Notes: generated by a model from the sequence alone, not told the origin. Positions 19,795 through 30,186 are shown, counted from the first letter of the stretch. The stretch is 64,000 bases of DNA from Moritella sp. F3 (GCF_015082335.1 NZ_BLRL01000001.1:620001-684000); one strand, 5' to 3'. Numbers and translations are program-made.

Positions 19795-20727
19795 CTAGCC
19801 GTCTGCAGTGATCTTAGCAATCAGTTCTTGTTGTACAGTTTCTGCTTTAGTCGTTTCAATCTGGCAAGTACCTGCAGCGATATGACCACCGCCGCCATAG
19901 CTAAGCATTAGCTCACCGACGTTAGTTTTCGAATTACGATCAAAAATAGACTTACCCGTAGCAAACACGATGTTTTGCTTTTGGAACCCCCACATCTTAT
20001 GAATAGAGATGTTGCACTGTGGGAATAACGCATAAATCATGAAGCGATTACCGGCGAAAATAGTCTCTTCGTCCGTTAAATCAAGTAACACTAAATTATC
20101 GTGTACCGTTGCACAACGTTCAACTTGTTGCTTAAACATAGTTTCGTGTTCACGGTATAAATCAATACGTTCTTTTACATCTGGTAATGTCAGAATATCG
20201 TCAATGTCGTGGTCTTTACAATAATCAATCAAATCCATCATTAACGCATAGTTAGAAATACGGAATTCGCGGAAACGCCCTAACCCAGTTCGCGCATCCA
20301 TTAGGAAGTTCATCAAGTTCCAGCCTTGCGAGTTCAATACTTCATCACGGTTGAACTGAGCAGAGTCACCTTTATCAACGGCTTCCATCATTTCAATCCA
20401 CTGCGCAGGGAATGTGTCTAAACCACCATAATAATCCCACACGACACGTGCCGCAGAAGGCGCATCAGGATCGATAATGTGATTGTCACGTTCGCCAGTA
20501 TTACGGATTGTTTCTGAAAGATGGTGATCAAAAGTCAGATAAGCACTTTTAACATAAGGTAGGTTTGTGACGATATCATTCGGGGTAATATCAATTTTCC
20601 CGTCTTGCATATCTTTAGGATGAACAAATTTAATGTCACTGATAAGATTTTGCTGTTTTAAAAGTACCGCACACACTAAACCATCAAAATCACTGCGCGT
20701 TACTAATCTATATTTTTGTTCTGACAT
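19795..20727 (-). CDS. DHH-family phosphoesterase (exopolyphosphatase-like)
   Basis: The protein has the DHH-family phosphoesterase motifs: RSDFDGLVCA (metal-binding Asp pair) near the start, the eponymous Asp-His-His in TFDHHLSE at about 88-95, and a C-terminal DHHA1-type glycine motif, SYGGGGHIAAGTCQ, at about 281-294. These enzymes hydrolyse nucleotides, oligonucleotides or polyphosphate; the substrate is not evident. An ATG six bases upstream lies almost on the AAAGGA site, so the ATG at 20727 (310 residues) is the better start. Confidence 0.85.
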   Translation of the reverse strand: MSEQKYRLVTRSDFDGLVCAVLLKQQNLISDIKFVHPKDMQDGKIDITPNDIVTNLPYVKSAYLTFDHHLSETIRNTGERDNHIIDPDAPSAARVVWDYYGGLDTFPAQWIEMMEAVDKGDSAQFNRDEVLNSQGWNLMNFLMDARTGLGRFREFRISNYALMMDLIDYCKDHDIDDILTLPDVKERIDLYREHETMFKQQVERCATVHDNLVLLDLTDEETIFAGNRFMIYALFPQCNISIHKMWGFQKQNIVFATGKSIFDRNSKTNVGELMLSYGGGGHIAAGTCQIETTKAETVQQELIAKITADG

Positions 20728-20733
20728 CTTCAT

Positions 20734-21004
20734 TCCTTTGTCACATAAGTTTAAACCTAAGATGACTAAAGATAACCGTATAGAAGAGTCAGAATCAAGC
20801 GGAGATTACCCAAGATCGCGATTGTAGTTGCCCAAGCTTGATCTCACACGCAAAACAAGCTCAAGCTGGGTGAATAATCAGCATTATTTTCACCCTATAG
20901 TTAAATTAATGTCACCTAGAATTCACCAAATACCCTAGCTATATTAAAGGCATAGTAAAGGTATTAGTGAATCAATATTAAAACGAATAACATCATATAT
21001 TAAT
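20734..21004. other. intergenic region with one hairpin
   Basis: No gene is seen. CCCAAGCTTGA at 20831-20841 pairs with TCAAGCTGGG at about 20860-20869, one base bulged. It lacks a T-run and lies 135 bp beyond the lipoprotein stop, so its role is unclear. Confidence 0.4.
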
Positions 21005-21331
21005 TTATTTCAACTTCACGACATCACCCGATACAGTGGTCTGATAACCGTTCAATATCCAAGCCCAGAACCAATCTTCTTGCACTTCTACATTGATAAG
21101 AGCATCACCACCTCTCGATTCAATCGCCGCTTTTTGGGCGCGTACAAAACGGTCATTTTGTTGGATTGGAATAAACTGAAATAACATGATGCCAGTTGCA
21201 GTCGCGTGACCAGGACCAATGACGGTATATTCCGCTTCATCCAGATTTTGCGTTTTCATTGATGTACCCGAACAACCCACTAAAATTAGCGCAGACAATA
21301 AAATAGTGCTTAATGCTTTTACCATTTTCAT
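21005..21331 (-). CDS. putative small lipoprotein
   Basis: The 108-residue protein begins with Lys-rich residues, a hydrophobic core and a lipobox, LILVGCSG, with the modified Cys at about residue 20. The mature part is about 88 residues; its ending in ALINVEVQEDWFWAWI and a short strand resembles small TRL-like or Bor-like lipoproteins, but I cannot assign a family with confidence. A GAGGGAG ribosome site precedes the ATG. It stands alone between two intergenic gaps. Confidence 0.75.
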   Translation of the reverse strand: MKMVKALSTILLSALILVGCSGTSMKTQNLDEAEYTVIGPGHATATGIMLFQFIPIQQNDRFVRAQKAAIESRGGDALINVEVQEDWFWAWILNGYQTTVSGDVVKLK

Positions 21332-21743
21332 TAATAAACTCCCTCATTGTAATTAAAGGCTGTAGATGAGTTGTTAAAACCTATCGTAACCTCAGTCTTC
21401 CTAAGTCTAGCCACCGCTCATTAGAAAGCCCACTGTCACCAATAATAAACATCATGAAAGCATTATTTACGCACACATTGTGATTAATCTGTCGTTTTAG
21501 CCACTAGACAATGACAAGTTCGCTTTTCTTTTCATTTATTTGAGCTAAAAAAAATGATTAAATAACCCACACTTTAGTGTGACAGGTAGCTACTACTTAG
21601 TTCGGCGAAAGTTTAATTTATTTGTAACACTTTATTAATCTTCTGTAACTTGGTATAAACATAGTTAATATACTTAGTTAGGTGGTAATTTAAAATTTAA
21701 GCCTAACTACTGTGGTTATATTAGAATTTTAAAGGGAATTAAT
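21332..21743. promoter_or_regulatory. promoter region between the lipoprotein and chemoreceptor genes
   Basis: This 412-bp gap has no gene. TAGTTAGG at 21675-21682 and CCTAACTA at 21702-21709 form a perfect 8-bp inverted repeat 35 bp before the chemoreceptor ATG, which could form in its leader mRNA. I saw no c-di-GMP riboswitch sequence. Confidence 0.4.
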
Positions 21744-23867
21744 ATGGGTTCGTTATCAGTGCAATGGAAGATTACATTGCTTTCTGGCTGTTGTATTTTA
21801 GTCGTAGCAATATCGCTAATCGGCTTTACACTTTCATCATCAACAACCAATCAAAAAATTATTCAGGTTCAAACCAGTAATTCTGTCGGAGAAAAGTCCG
21901 AGCAGCTACTCATCAGTGGAGCTAGTACGCAGGCCTCAATTGTCCAAAAATATTTAGATGAAGCAGCATATCGCGCAGAAATGCTCGCCGAAAGTATTGC
22001 CTTCGTGCAGTACAATGCCGAAGACAACTTTACCAGTAGTGATGAATTACGAGATTCAGTCTCGGAGTTATTAAAACGCTCAGTACAAAATTTCGATAAT
22101 ATGCATGCCGCGTTTACCACTTTCATGCCTGATATGCTCGATGGTGAAGATGCTAATTATACCGATGCCGATTATGTCAGCTCTAATGATCAAGGCCGCT
22201 TTTCGGCTTATTGGTATAAGAACAACGAAAATGACCCTAAATTAATAATCAAAACTGAACAGCAGATCAATGACACGGCAAAATCAGCCAATGGCCAAGC
22301 AAACAACTTTTGGTATACCTGCAGCATTACCAATAAACGTATGTGTGTCATTGAACCTTACTTATACAATGAAAATGGCGCATCTCATTTAGTCAGTACC
22401 ATCACAGTGCCAGTACGTAAGCAAGGTGAGATCATAGGCGTAACCGGTATCGACTTGAAAATAGGTGTACTGCAAGACTTTGCTCAGCGTGCTGACCAAG
22501 CCTTGTTTTCTGGCGCAGGTAAAGTGCAAATTGTGAGTAATTACGGCCAACTTGTCGCCTCTGATGCTAAAAATGCCGCGATAGGCCAAAAAATTTCAAA
22601 CCCACAATTAACACAGTGGTTAGCCAAAGGGATTACGCAATCGCAATGGAGTCGCGATCAGCAATCTTTAACGATATTCATGCCTATCAAGCTCAACACG
22701 ATCAATTGGGGGATTGTCATTACGATGCCAAGAGAAGTCGTTCTGGCAGATGCATTGGCGCTGAATAAGCTCATTGAAGAACAAGCCAAGGAAACACTGA
22801 GCACGCAAATTATCACTGGCGTGATAGTTACCCTACTCGGCTTACTGATTATTTGGTTTGCAGCAGTGAAATTAGTGGCTCCAATTAAAGCCGTCGCTAA
22901 TCGATTACAAGATATCGCCTCTGGCGAAGGTGATTTAACTCAACGACTTGAAGTGAAATCGAGCGATGAAATTGGTGAGTTAGCCACTTGGTTCAACCGC
23001 TTTTTAGATAAGATCCAGGGCACCATTAAAGACGTGGTGACCACCGCTAATACCATGAGTGAAACCTCAAAACAAGCTGAAGCAATCGCGCAGCAATCTC
23101 GCCAAGGCAGTGAATCGCAATTTAGAGAAGTGGATATGGTTGCTACTGCCTCTGAAGAAATGACACAGACATCTGCATTGGTATTAGAGAATGCCGACAG
23201 AGCCGCAGAAATGGCTCGCCAAGCAGAACAATCAGCACAAGGTGGTCAAGCTGTCGTGCAACAATCTGCAGATACTATGCAAGAGTTAGTCGAAAGAATG
23301 GCGATGGCAGTACCCATTGCTAACGAACTTGAAATCAATGGCGGTAATATTAACACCATACTGTCAGTAATTGAGGGCATTTCAGAACAAACTAACCTAC
23401 TCGCGCTGAATGCTGCGATTGAAGCCGCAAGAGCCGGTGAGCAAGGCCGTGGTTTCGCAGTGGTCGCTGATGAAGTGAGACAACTGGCAAGCCGTACCCA
23501 CGATTCTGTGGACCAAATACGCGTGGTGATCCAAGATCTACAAGCAGGCACTCGTAGCGTAACTAACGCGATATCAGAAGGTAATCACCTTGCCCTTGAA
23601 ACCGCAACGCAGGTTCAAAAAGCGGTCGATAGCCTGGCTGACATTTCATCCTTCGTCGCAGATATTCAGGTGATGAATAGTGAAATAGTGAACGCAGCAA
23701 GCGAGCAAAAGACAGTATCAACGGAAGTGAACGGTAACGTCGCCAATATTCGTGATTTAAGCCAATCTATCTTAGATCAATCAACCGCGGCCGAAAAAGT
23801 CGGTCAGAATATTGCCCAGCTATCATCGCAACAGCAGGCACTGGTTGGTCAGTTTAAAGTGGATTAA
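21744..23867 (+). CDS. Methyl-accepting chemotaxis protein with periplasmic dCache domain
   Basis: The 707-residue chemoreceptor has TM1 at about 10-30, a large periplasmic dCache-type sensor at 35-350, TM2 at about 356-377, a HAMP domain at 378-430 and a cytoplasmic signalling domain. The hairpin tip that contacts CheA and CheW ([17 protein letters not shown] core) is at about 548-563. Cys193 and Cys201 in the sensor could form a disulfide. Cache receptors of this type often bind amino acids or other small solutes; the ligand here is unknown. It is monocistronic, with a strong terminator after it. Confidence 0.93.
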   Translation: MGSLSVQWKITLLSGCCILVVAISLIGFTLSSSTTNQKIIQVQTSNSVGEKSEQLLISGASTQASIVQKYLDEAAYRAEMLAESIAFVQYNAEDNFTSSDELRDSVSELLKRSVQNFDNMHAAFTTFMPDMLDGEDANYTDADYVSSNDQGRFSAYWYKNNENDPKLIIKTEQQINDTAKSANGQANNFWYTCSITNKRMCVIEPYLYNENGASHLVSTITVPVRKQGEIIGVTGIDLKIGVLQDFAQRADQALFSGAGKVQIVSNYGQLVASDAKNAAIGQKISNPQLTQWLAKGITQSQWSRDQQSLTIFMPIKLNTINWGIVITMPREVVLADALALNKLIEEQAKETLSTQIITGVIVTLLGLLIIWFAAVKLVAPIKAVANRLQDIASGEGDLTQRLEVKSSDEIGELATWFNRFLDKIQGTIKDVVTTANTMSETSKQAEAIAQQSRQGSESQFREVDMVATASEEMTQTSALVLENADRAAEMARQAEQSAQGGQAVVQQSADTMQELVERMAMAVPIANELEINGGNINTILSVIEGISEQTNLLALNAAIEAARAGEQGRGFAVVADEVRQLASRTHDSVDQIRVVIQDLQAGTRSVTNAISEGNHLALETATQVQKAVDSLADISSFVADIQVMNSEIVNAASEQKTVSTEVNGNVANIRDLSQSILDQSTAAEKVGQNIAQLSSQQQALVGQFKVD

Positions 23868-23903
23868 TAGCAGCCAACAGAAAGTATTTTCAAGATCAAA
23901 AAT

Positions 23904-23950
23904 AATGCCCATCATCAACCATGACGCTTGGCTGATGATGGGCATTTTAT
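23904..23950. terminator. terminator after the chemoreceptor gene
   Basis: AATGCCCATCATCA at 23904-23917 pairs perfectly with TGATGATGGGCATT at 23933-23946, followed by T-rich sequence. It probably acts in both directions for the convergent genes. Confidence 0.85.
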
Positions 23951-23959
23951 TATGCGAAA

Positions 23960-24817
23960 CTAAGGCTTAAGCTTTAACACCGCATCAATATCAGCAGCGC
24001 TATGACGCTCAGGAACTTGTTCCCAATCTTCACCAAATGAACGGTTAACAATACGACCACGTTGCACAGCATCTCTTTCTGAAATCATCGTAGCCCAACG
24101 CATAATATGGGGATAACTTTCGACTTGTAAGAACTCGCCAGCATCATACAGTTTACCTAATACTAAATTGCCATACCAAGGCCAAATAGCCATATCGGCA
24201 ATGCTGTACTCTTCGCCTGCGACATAGGTATGTTGCGCCAATTGCTTGTCTAACACGTCTAACTGGCGCTTCGCTTCCATTGCAAAGCGATTAATCGGGT
24301 ATTCAAGTTTTTCATCTGCATAAGCGTAAAAATGTCCAAAGCCACCGCCTAAAAATGGTGCAGAACCTTGCGCCCAGAACAACCAGTTAAATGTTTGTGT
24401 GCGAGCTGCGCCAGATGCTGGTAAAAACTGACCAAACTTCTCGGCTAAATGTACAAGGATTGAAGCTGATTCAAATACGTTAACGTCGTCATCGCCCGAC
24501 TTAACGACTAACGCAGGTATTTTTGAGTTGGGATTAACGTCCACAAAGCCTGATGAGAATTGTTCTGCTTCACCGATATTAATTAAATAAGCGTCGTATT
24601 CGGCTTCTTTAATACCTAATGCTAATAGTTCTTCGAGCAAGATCGTGACCTTCTGCCCATTCGGCGTGCCCAGAGAGTAAAGTTGTAGTGCATGTTCGCC
24701 TACAGGTAATTCTTGTTCGTGAGTTGCGCCAGATACCGGACGGTTAATGTTAGCCCACTTATTACCGCCATTAGTGTCATGAACCCAAACTTTAGGTGGT
24801 GTATATTCATTTTCCAT
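23960..24817 (-). CDS. yghU: YghU-type glutathione S-transferase family disulfide-bond oxidoreductase
   Basis: The 285-residue protein matches the Nu-class GST YghU in length and motifs: an N-terminal extension including WANINRPVSG, then the thioredoxin-fold start LQLYSLGTPNGQKVTILLEE at about 44-63, and the glutathione-binding segment VFESASILVHLAE at about 113-125. YghU binds two glutathione molecules and reduces disulfides and organic peroxides. It is single-gene and convergent with the chemoreceptor gene. Confidence 0.9.
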   Translation of the reverse strand: MENEYTPPKVWVHDTNGGNKWANINRPVSGATHEQELPVGEHALQLYSLGTPNGQKVTILLEELLALGIKEAEYDAYLINIGEAEQFSSGFVDVNPNSKIPALVVKSGDDDVNVFESASILVHLAEKFGQFLPASGAARTQTFNWLFWAQGSAPFLGGGFGHFYAYADEKLEYPINRFAMEAKRQLDVLDKQLAQHTYVAGEEYSIADMAIWPWYGNLVLGKLYDAGEFLQVESYPHIMRWATMISERDAVQRGRIVNRSFGEDWEQVPERHSAADIDAVLKLKP

Positions 24818-24992
24818 AATGCTCTCTCAATGCCATTTATTTAGGTGAAATAAACCGTTTTAAGTGCGTATTAAACGGCTTTTATACCATAAAATACTAT
24901 AGTGAACAGCGAGATTACTCAAGAGGGATGGTTCAATTTTGTCTGCTAAGAGGGTGTTCGTGAGTGCTTTTCATAAATGCTTTTAGTAAATG

Positions 24993-25039
24993 AAAAAGAG
25001 CACCTCACAGATAGTCAATTTACTGCTACCAGTGAGGTG
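24993..25039 (-). terminator. terminator of the amino-acid ABC operon
   Basis: CACCTCAC at 25001-25008 pairs with GTGAGGTG at 25032-25039. On the minus strand the stem is followed by CTCTTTTTC, a fair T-run, about 30 bp beyond the ATPase stop. Confidence 0.7.
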
Positions 25040-25069
25040 AATAGAGCTGGGCTTGATAAGCGACTTAAA

Positions 25070-25825
25070 TTACAAAATACTCGATAGAAATTTCTGTAAT
25101 CTTGGGTGAGAAGGATTTTCAAAAAAGTTGGCCGGCACATCGTCCACAAGCAGCTGACCATCTTCCATAAACAACACTCGGTCGGCAACTTCGTTAGCAA
25201 AGCCCATTTCGTGCGTAACCACCACCATAGTCATGCCTTCTTCAGCCAATGACTTCATCACCTCAAGCACCTCTCCCACCATTTCAGGATCCAGCGCTGA
25301 TGTTGGCTCATCAAATAACATCAGATCAGGCTTCATGGCTAACGCTCTGGCTATCGCCACTCGTTGCTGTTGCCCTCCGGATAACTGACTTGGGTACACG
25401 TCGACTTTTTCGGCTAAGCCAACTCGAGTAAGCAAGCTTATGGCGTCTTTTTCAACTTCTTCTTTACCCAGGTTTGATACCTTTAATGGCGCCAGCTTCA
25501 CATTTTCTTTAACCGATAAATGGGGAAAAAGATTAAACGATTGAAACACCATACCGACGTTTTCACGTAAGGTATTAATATTGGTAGAGGAGTCGTACAT
25601 ATTAATACCATCAATAGTGATATCGCCTTTAGTCACTGTTTCTAACTGGTTTAGCGTACGTAAAAATGTAGACTTACCCGACCCAGATGGGCCAATAATA
25701 ACCACTACTTCACCACGTTTAACAGTCACGGATACTTTTTTAAGGGCATGGCACTTGTTGGCGTATATTTTATCGACATCAGTGGCAATCACCATGTCTT
25801 CACCGTTATAATTTGCTCTAGTCAC
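25070..25825 (-). CDS. Amino-acid ABC transporter ATP-binding protein (GlnQ/HisP type)
   Basis: The 251-residue ATPase has Walker [10 protein letters not shown] at about 45-53, the signature [15 protein letters not shown] at about 150-164, Walker [14 protein letters not shown] and the switch His in VVTHEMGFA, all typical of polar amino-acid importers. The GTG start at 25825 overlaps the permease stop by eight bases, indicating coupling; an internal ATG at 25795 is possible but has a poor ribosome site. It is the last gene of the binding protein-permease-ATPase operon. Confidence 0.93.
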   Translation of the reverse strand: MTRANYNGEDMVIATDVDKIYANKCHALKKVSVTVKRGEVVVIIGPSGSGKSTFLRTLNQLETVTKGDITIDGINMYDSSTNINTLRENVGMVFQSFNLFPHLSVKENVKLAPLKVSNLGKEEVEKDAISLLTRVGLAEKVDVYPSQLSGGQQQRVAIARALAMKPDLMLFDEPTSALDPEMVGEVLEVMKSLAEEGMTMVVVTHEMGFANEVADRVLFMEDGQLLVDDVPANFFENPSHPRLQKFLSSIL

Positions 25826-26765
25826 TGGTTGATAACCTCTTTTCTATACGCTGAACGCCGAAAGATAATGTTGCAGTAAGTACAAGATAAAGCGCTGCTA
25901 CTGTAAACCAAACTTCAAAGGTAGCGAAACTGCCCGCAACCACTTCTCTGCCAGCTTTGGTTAAATCTGTAATTGAGATAACCGATACCAGAGATGAATC
26001 TTTGATTAAGTTAATAAACTGACCAGCCATTGGCGGTAAAGTACGTTTAAATGCCTGTGGTAAAACGACATAAATCATCGCTTTTGGATAGCTCATGCCC
26101 AACGAACGTGCAGCTTCCATCTGGCCAGGTGAAATAGACTGAATACCTGAACGTATGATCTCAGCAATGTAAGCCCCGGTGAACACAGATAAGGCAGCAA
26201 TACCCGCGGTAAATCTATCTAAGTCGAAAATAGTCCCTAAGAAGAAGTAGACAATAAATATCTGTACAAGTAACGGTGTGCCACGGATGACCTCGACATA
26301 TAAGAAGGCAAAGTTACGACTCAAAGGATTGACAGATATACGCATTAATGCCGCGACTAAACCAATGATTATGGCAAAGAATAGCGAGATAAGTGACAAT
26401 TTAATCGTCATCAACAAGCCTTGTAGGAGCACCCCCATACTTTGCTGATCGATACTAGATACTGTATCACCTTCAAACACTAAATCGCCATCACTGACAA
26501 ATACATCATCAGCTTTTACGACAACCTGATTAGGCTCACCATTGTCGAACTCAACAGTAATAAGACCGCTATCATTGATGATGACAGTACCATCATACTC
26601 AGCATAGGTTTCTATTGGTGAGGTATCTATGATGTAGGGAACCACGCGATTCCATTGCCAGGTATAATCAATTTTTTGTGATGCTGAATAGATTGAAAAT
26701 CCTACTGCTATTAAAGCCACAACAGACAGTAAGTGCCACATCCAATTATTTTTTTTATCGTGCAT
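25818..26765 (-). CDS. Amino-acid ABC transporter permease with periplasmic insert
   Basis: The 315-residue permease has TM1 at about 10-28, then an unusual hydrophilic region at about 30-105 rich in short strands ([20 protein letters not shown] and similar), and then the usual HisM-type core at 110-310. The EAA loop that contacts the ATPase is visible as [20 protein letters not shown]. Standard family members are about 220-240 residues, so the extra N-terminal domain is notable. It overlaps the ATPase gene by eight bases. Only one permease is present, so it probably works as a homodimer. Confidence 0.92.
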   Translation of the reverse strand: MHDKKNNWMWHLLSVVALIAVGFSIYSASQKIDYTWQWNRVVPYIIDTSPIETYAEYDGTVIINDSGLITVEFDNGEPNQVVVKADDVFVSDGDLVFEGDTVSSIDQQSMGVLLQGLLMTIKLSLISLFFAIIIGLVAALMRISVNPLSRNFAFLYVEVIRGTPLLVQIFIVYFFLGTIFDLDRFTAGIAALSVFTGAYIAEIIRSGIQSISPGQMEAARSLGMSYPKAMIYVVLPQAFKRTLPPMAGQFINLIKDSSLVSVISITDLTKAGREVVAGSFATFEVWFTVAALYLVLTATLSFGVQRIEKRLSTSD

Positions 26766-26822
26766 ATTAATCCCAAATAAAGAGCTAAAAAGCCAGTAAC
26801 AGAAGGCTACTGGCCCATTCGC

Positions 26823-27623
26823 TTATTTAACTTGCTTTAACCAAGCATCACTCTTGAACCATTTGTCATAGATTCGATCATAGGTACCGTCACCTTTGAT
26901 TTGACGCAAGAAATTATTCAGGAAGTTAAGCATGTCATGATCACCTTGTTTCACAGCCCAACCCAGCGGCTCGTAAGTGAAAGGTTCAAGAATCGACTCA
27001 ACTTTATCGCTGTTCTGTGCTGCATAAATAGATACAAATGGCATATCGTAAACCATTGCATCAGCTTTGCCGTTGATGACTTCTAAAGCCGCGTCAGTTT
27101 CTGTTTCAAACGCATTGTATTTAGCTTTTTTAAGCATTCTTTTGATAACAACTTCACCTGTTGTACCAAGTTTACCGGCCACGATGTATTGCGGATCATT
27201 GAGGTCTTTATAGCTGGTAATTTCACCCTTTAATTTTGGGTTGATGATGATAGATTGGCCGACAACAATATACGGGTCAGCAAAATTCACCTTTAGATTA
27301 CGCTTAGCAGTAACCGTCATACCAGCCATGATCACATCACATTTACCTGTGATAAGAGCAGGAATAATGCCATCCCATGCAGTATTGACTGGCACATATT
27401 TAACACCCATCTGCTTTGCCATCATTTTACCTAAGTCGACATCAAAGCCTATGTAACTGTTATTCTTTGATTTCATCTCAAACGGCATATAGCCAGCATC
27501 AAAACATGCACGTAGCTCACCAGATTCAGCAATGCCATCTAATACAGCACCGGCATTAGCGCTTGCAGAACAAAAGATCATTGTACTCAAAGCGATAATC
27601 TTGCTGATTTTATTCTTTTTCAT
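26823..27623 (-). CDS. Amino-acid ABC transporter substrate-binding protein
   Basis: The 266-residue protein has a cleavable signal peptide (about 1-25, ending ASANA) and a bacterial extracellular solute-binding family 3 domain. Family motifs are GFDVDLGKMMAKQMG at about 59-73 and the hinge region NTAWDGIIPALITGKCDVIMAG in shortened form (Trp-Asp-Gly-Ile-Ile-Pro-Ala-Leu). This family binds polar or charged amino acids; the exact ligand is not evident. It is the first gene of its three-gene operon, 57 bp before the permease. Confidence 0.93.
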   Translation of the reverse strand: MKKNKISKIIALSTMIFCSASANAGAVLDGIAESGELRACFDAGYMPFEMKSKNNSYIGFDVDLGKMMAKQMGVKYVPVNTAWDGIIPALITGKCDVIMAGMTVTAKRNLKVNFADPYIVVGQSIIINPKLKGEITSYKDLNDPQYIVAGKLGTTGEVVIKRMLKKAKYNAFETETDAALEVINGKADAMVYDMPFVSIYAAQNSDKVESILEPFTYEPLGWAVKQGDHDMLNFLNNFLRQIKGDGTYDRIYDKWFKSDAWLKQVK

Positions 27624-28385
27624 ATTAATTCCTTGTTATATTTTCGAACAAATTAATCCATCAGTCGGTGTTTATTCATAATTACCATTGCTTTTGCACA
27701 TATCCAATCGAGAATAGCGCTTACATATTCATTTATATAAATACTTAAAATCAGTACTCTGCTCTAGGCTTACCCAGCAAAGCAGCTAATTAGACCTAAA
27801 TATAATGGTAATTAAAAATATAGAACAACTATGCACTAGGCTGAATCAAATAACATTGAACTAAAACACATAACAATAAATTAACACTGGTAACAACAAC
27901 AAAAATCATGCAAACGATAAAATAAAGGGTCTAATACTAATTAAAACTCAGAAAATAAGAGGTATATTTATGGATTATTAAAAACAGTCCCTTAAAACCA
28001 ACGTTAATAGCCTCGATCTTGAGTTCGTCTGCATTAGCAGACCCAGCACCTAACAAAAAATTTCCCGCTAATGCTTTAACTGCATCGTATGTTCAAGCTT
28101 TATACTTTCATATAGATAGTGCGAAATTAAGTCCAGATGTACGCTAGCAGCGGCTCGATGATAATAAAAATTATTGCTACAAGTGGTTTATTTAACGCTT
28201 ACATACCAGACTTATTATTAATTTAGTAATGTCTCACTTATAAATTTTAATTAAAGTGATACGAGACAGCAGACGAAATATAAGTAAAAAACAAATTATT
28301 CAATGTTACATTATGATTTTGTTCTTATTTGAACATTTAACTATAGCGTCTTAACTGTTTAAATAGAAAAGGTAAAGGTATTATA
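27624..28385. other. AT-rich intergenic region with a decayed gene
   Basis: This 762-bp gap holds the promoter of the ABC operon at its left end, a broken secreted-protein gene at 27970-28195, and a stem candidate in which TGTCTC at 28230-28235 pairs with GAGACA at 28263-28268. Base composition is poorer in GC than the flanking genes. Confidence 0.55.
27970..28195 (+). pseudogene. decayed gene for a short secreted protein
   Basis: An ATG with AGAGG upstream starts a frame that stops after three codons. One frame over, coding resumes with a signal-peptide-like stretch (LIASILSSSALADPAPNKKF), runs to a TAG at 28145, and continues in that same frame for 16 more codons to a TAA at 28193. A one-base shift in the TATTAAAAA run plus one nonsense change would explain this. 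The original protein would be about 75 residues or longer. The family is not recognised. Confidence 0.5.
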
Positions 28386-29492
28386 ATGAAACGAATAAAT
28401 TGGTTAGACTCAAGTAGAGGAGCGGCAATCTTATGTTTGATATTTATTCATTACGTTGGTGCTTTAGAATCACGTGATTTTATTTCTTATGATTTAATGA
28501 ATGTCATTAAATCAATATTTAGAGTAGCGACGCCTTATTTTATCATTATATTTGGCTTTACATTTTCAATTGTCTATTCAAGTAAACTCGTAACATGGAA
28601 GGCCGTTGGAGAGTTATATTCAAAACTTATTTATCGGTTAGCTCTGATTATTATTGCTCGTGAAGTGATCGTATTAGGCAGTGCAATTCGCTACCCTGAA
28701 CTGAAAGAAGATTTGTTGAGTATCCTACTGTATCAAGATTTTTCAAAGACTGGTGAGATCCTAACCTTCTACTTCTTTGCGATTTTACTTGCACCTATCG
28801 CCTTGTTTTTTATGAGACAAAAAAATAAAGCCAACATTGCTTTTATATTGTTTTTATATTCATGTAGTTATTTAATCGGTAGTACCTACAATACTCAATT
28901 TACGGGTATGTGGTTTAGGTTTTTATTTTATGATGTATATGCATTTGCTCCTTTTTTTAGTCTCCTCATGTTAGGTATGTATTTCGGCATGCTATATAAA
29001 TCTAAATCTAGCGATTCAGAGCGTCTCATTACATTTTCTTTAATTGCGTTGGCGTTCTTTATTTCAGGTATATTTATTTTACAGTTTTTAACTAATACAC
29101 CTATATTAACGCTGGCTAATTCAACCCTGAAATCACCACCACACATTTCCTATTTATTGATCTATAGTTCTCTGTCTATATTTATAAGCGGTATTATTGC
29201 CGTTGTATCGACAAATAGATTAATACCAAAAATGTTTTTTTCATTCTTAGATATTATAGGTAGAAATTCTTTACTTTCTTATGTCCTTCATTATTTCTTG
29301 TTTATGGCAACACCAATATCAATACTGCTCTTTGGAAATAAAAATTCAACAGGAGAGTTGGTTACATTTGTATGCTTAATGTTTATGTTATTCGGCTGTA
29401 TATATACTCGAGATTATATGAAAATCAATAAAAAACAAATTTTTCATATTAATACTAAAGTATCCAAATTAGAGAATAATACACTCCCATAG
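28386..29492 (+). CDS. membrane acyltransferase family protein
   Basis: The 368-residue protein has about ten hydrophobic helices. Its start, INWLDSSRGAAILCLIFIHY, fits the acyltransferase-3 / DUF1624-like families, which have an Asp-x2-Arg-Gly motif and a His in the first helix. Such enzymes transfer acetyl or succinyl groups onto envelope sugars. The gene is AT-rich with many TTA and ATA codons, unlike its neighbours, suggesting acquisition. It stands next to two broken genes. The acceptor is unknown. Confidence 0.75.
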   Translation: MKRINWLDSSRGAAILCLIFIHYVGALESRDFISYDLMNVIKSIFRVATPYFIIIFGFTFSIVYSSKLVTWKAVGELYSKLIYRLALIIIAREVIVLGSAIRYPELKEDLLSILLYQDFSKTGEILTFYFFAILLAPIALFFMRQKNKANIAFILFLYSCSYLIGSTYNTQFTGMWFRFLFYDVYAFAPFFSLLMLGMYFGMLYKSKSSDSERLITFSLIALAFFISGIFILQFLTNTPILTLANSTLKSPPHISYLLIYSSLSIFISGIIAVVSTNRLIPKMFFSFLDIIGRNSLLSYVLHYFLFMATPISILLFGNKNSTGELVTFVCLMFMLFGCIYTRDYMKINKKQIFHINTKVSKLENNTLP

Positions 29493-29649
29493 TACAAGCT
29501 TAGATCTCATCTAAGGTGTTGGAACCTGCTGGATTCAAACAATAAGTGCCGTTCACGAAGAAAATCAGTGGCTACAGTTGGTTCCAGCATTTTAAGATCT
29601 GTTGATTTTCAATATGCTAAAAACTGAGTAGTCATGCGCTTCAAACTTA

Positions 29650-30186
29650 TCAAATACCTTGCCAATTAGGTGCAAGTACAGCCATCATCACTTTATCGAC
29701 AAACTTACCGTTGCGGAAACCCGACTGCTTTTTAACTCCTTCATGCACATAACCGGCATTTGCATAAGCTTTGATTGCAGCGGGATTATTGGCATAAGCT
29801 GTTAACTCAATACGGTGCAAGCCTAAGGTATTAAAGCCATAATCGGTGATCACTTTCGTTACTTCTGTTCCTATGCCTTTACCCCAATATGTTTTATCAC
29901 CAATAAGAATAAAGTATTCGCCAGAGCGGTTTAACGCACTGATAGACGCGATACCTGCATAGCCTATCAATTTACCAGTCTCTACACAGCAAACACCAAA
30001 TCACACACATTTCGAATTACCGTTGATGCTGGATAACCAAGTAGTAATATCTGTTTTCGATTGCGGGTATGCATAGGCAGACAAGCTGAATTGTGTAACG
30101 TCACGATCACATGACCACGTATAGAACTCCGCGCTATCACTCATATCAAGTGACCTTAATTCAACTTTACTTGTCGTTAAAAACAT
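29650..30186 (-). pseudogene. GNAT acetyltransferase (RimJ/RimL-like) interrupted by an in-frame UGA
   Basis: Reading from the ATG at 30184-30186, residues 1-61 have the RimJ/RimL start (LTTSKVELRSLDMSDSAEFY). A TGA at 30001-30003 then interrupts the frame, and the same frame continues through FGVCCVETGKLIGYAGI and the acetyl-CoA loop YWGKGIGTEV to a stop at 29650. Together they make a 178-residue protein of normal family length. No frameshift is needed. This is a nonsense mutation, a sequencing error or, less likely, readthrough. A TTG at 29970 could restart only the C-terminal half. Confidence 0.8.

Noticed and set aside
21675..21709. c-di-GMP riboswitch before the chemoreceptor gene
   Set aside because: The region has an 8-bp inverted repeat but none of the conserved GEMM sequence blocks.
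29519..29595. GGAACCTGCTGGA and TTGGTTCCAGCA as possible transposon ends
   Set aside because: The arms are short and imperfect, and no transposase or target duplication is seen.
30001..30003. Selenocysteine at the in-frame UGA of the acetyltransferase
   Set aside because: Selenocysteine is not known in this family and no SECIS-like stem is evident after the codon; nonsense mutation is simpler.
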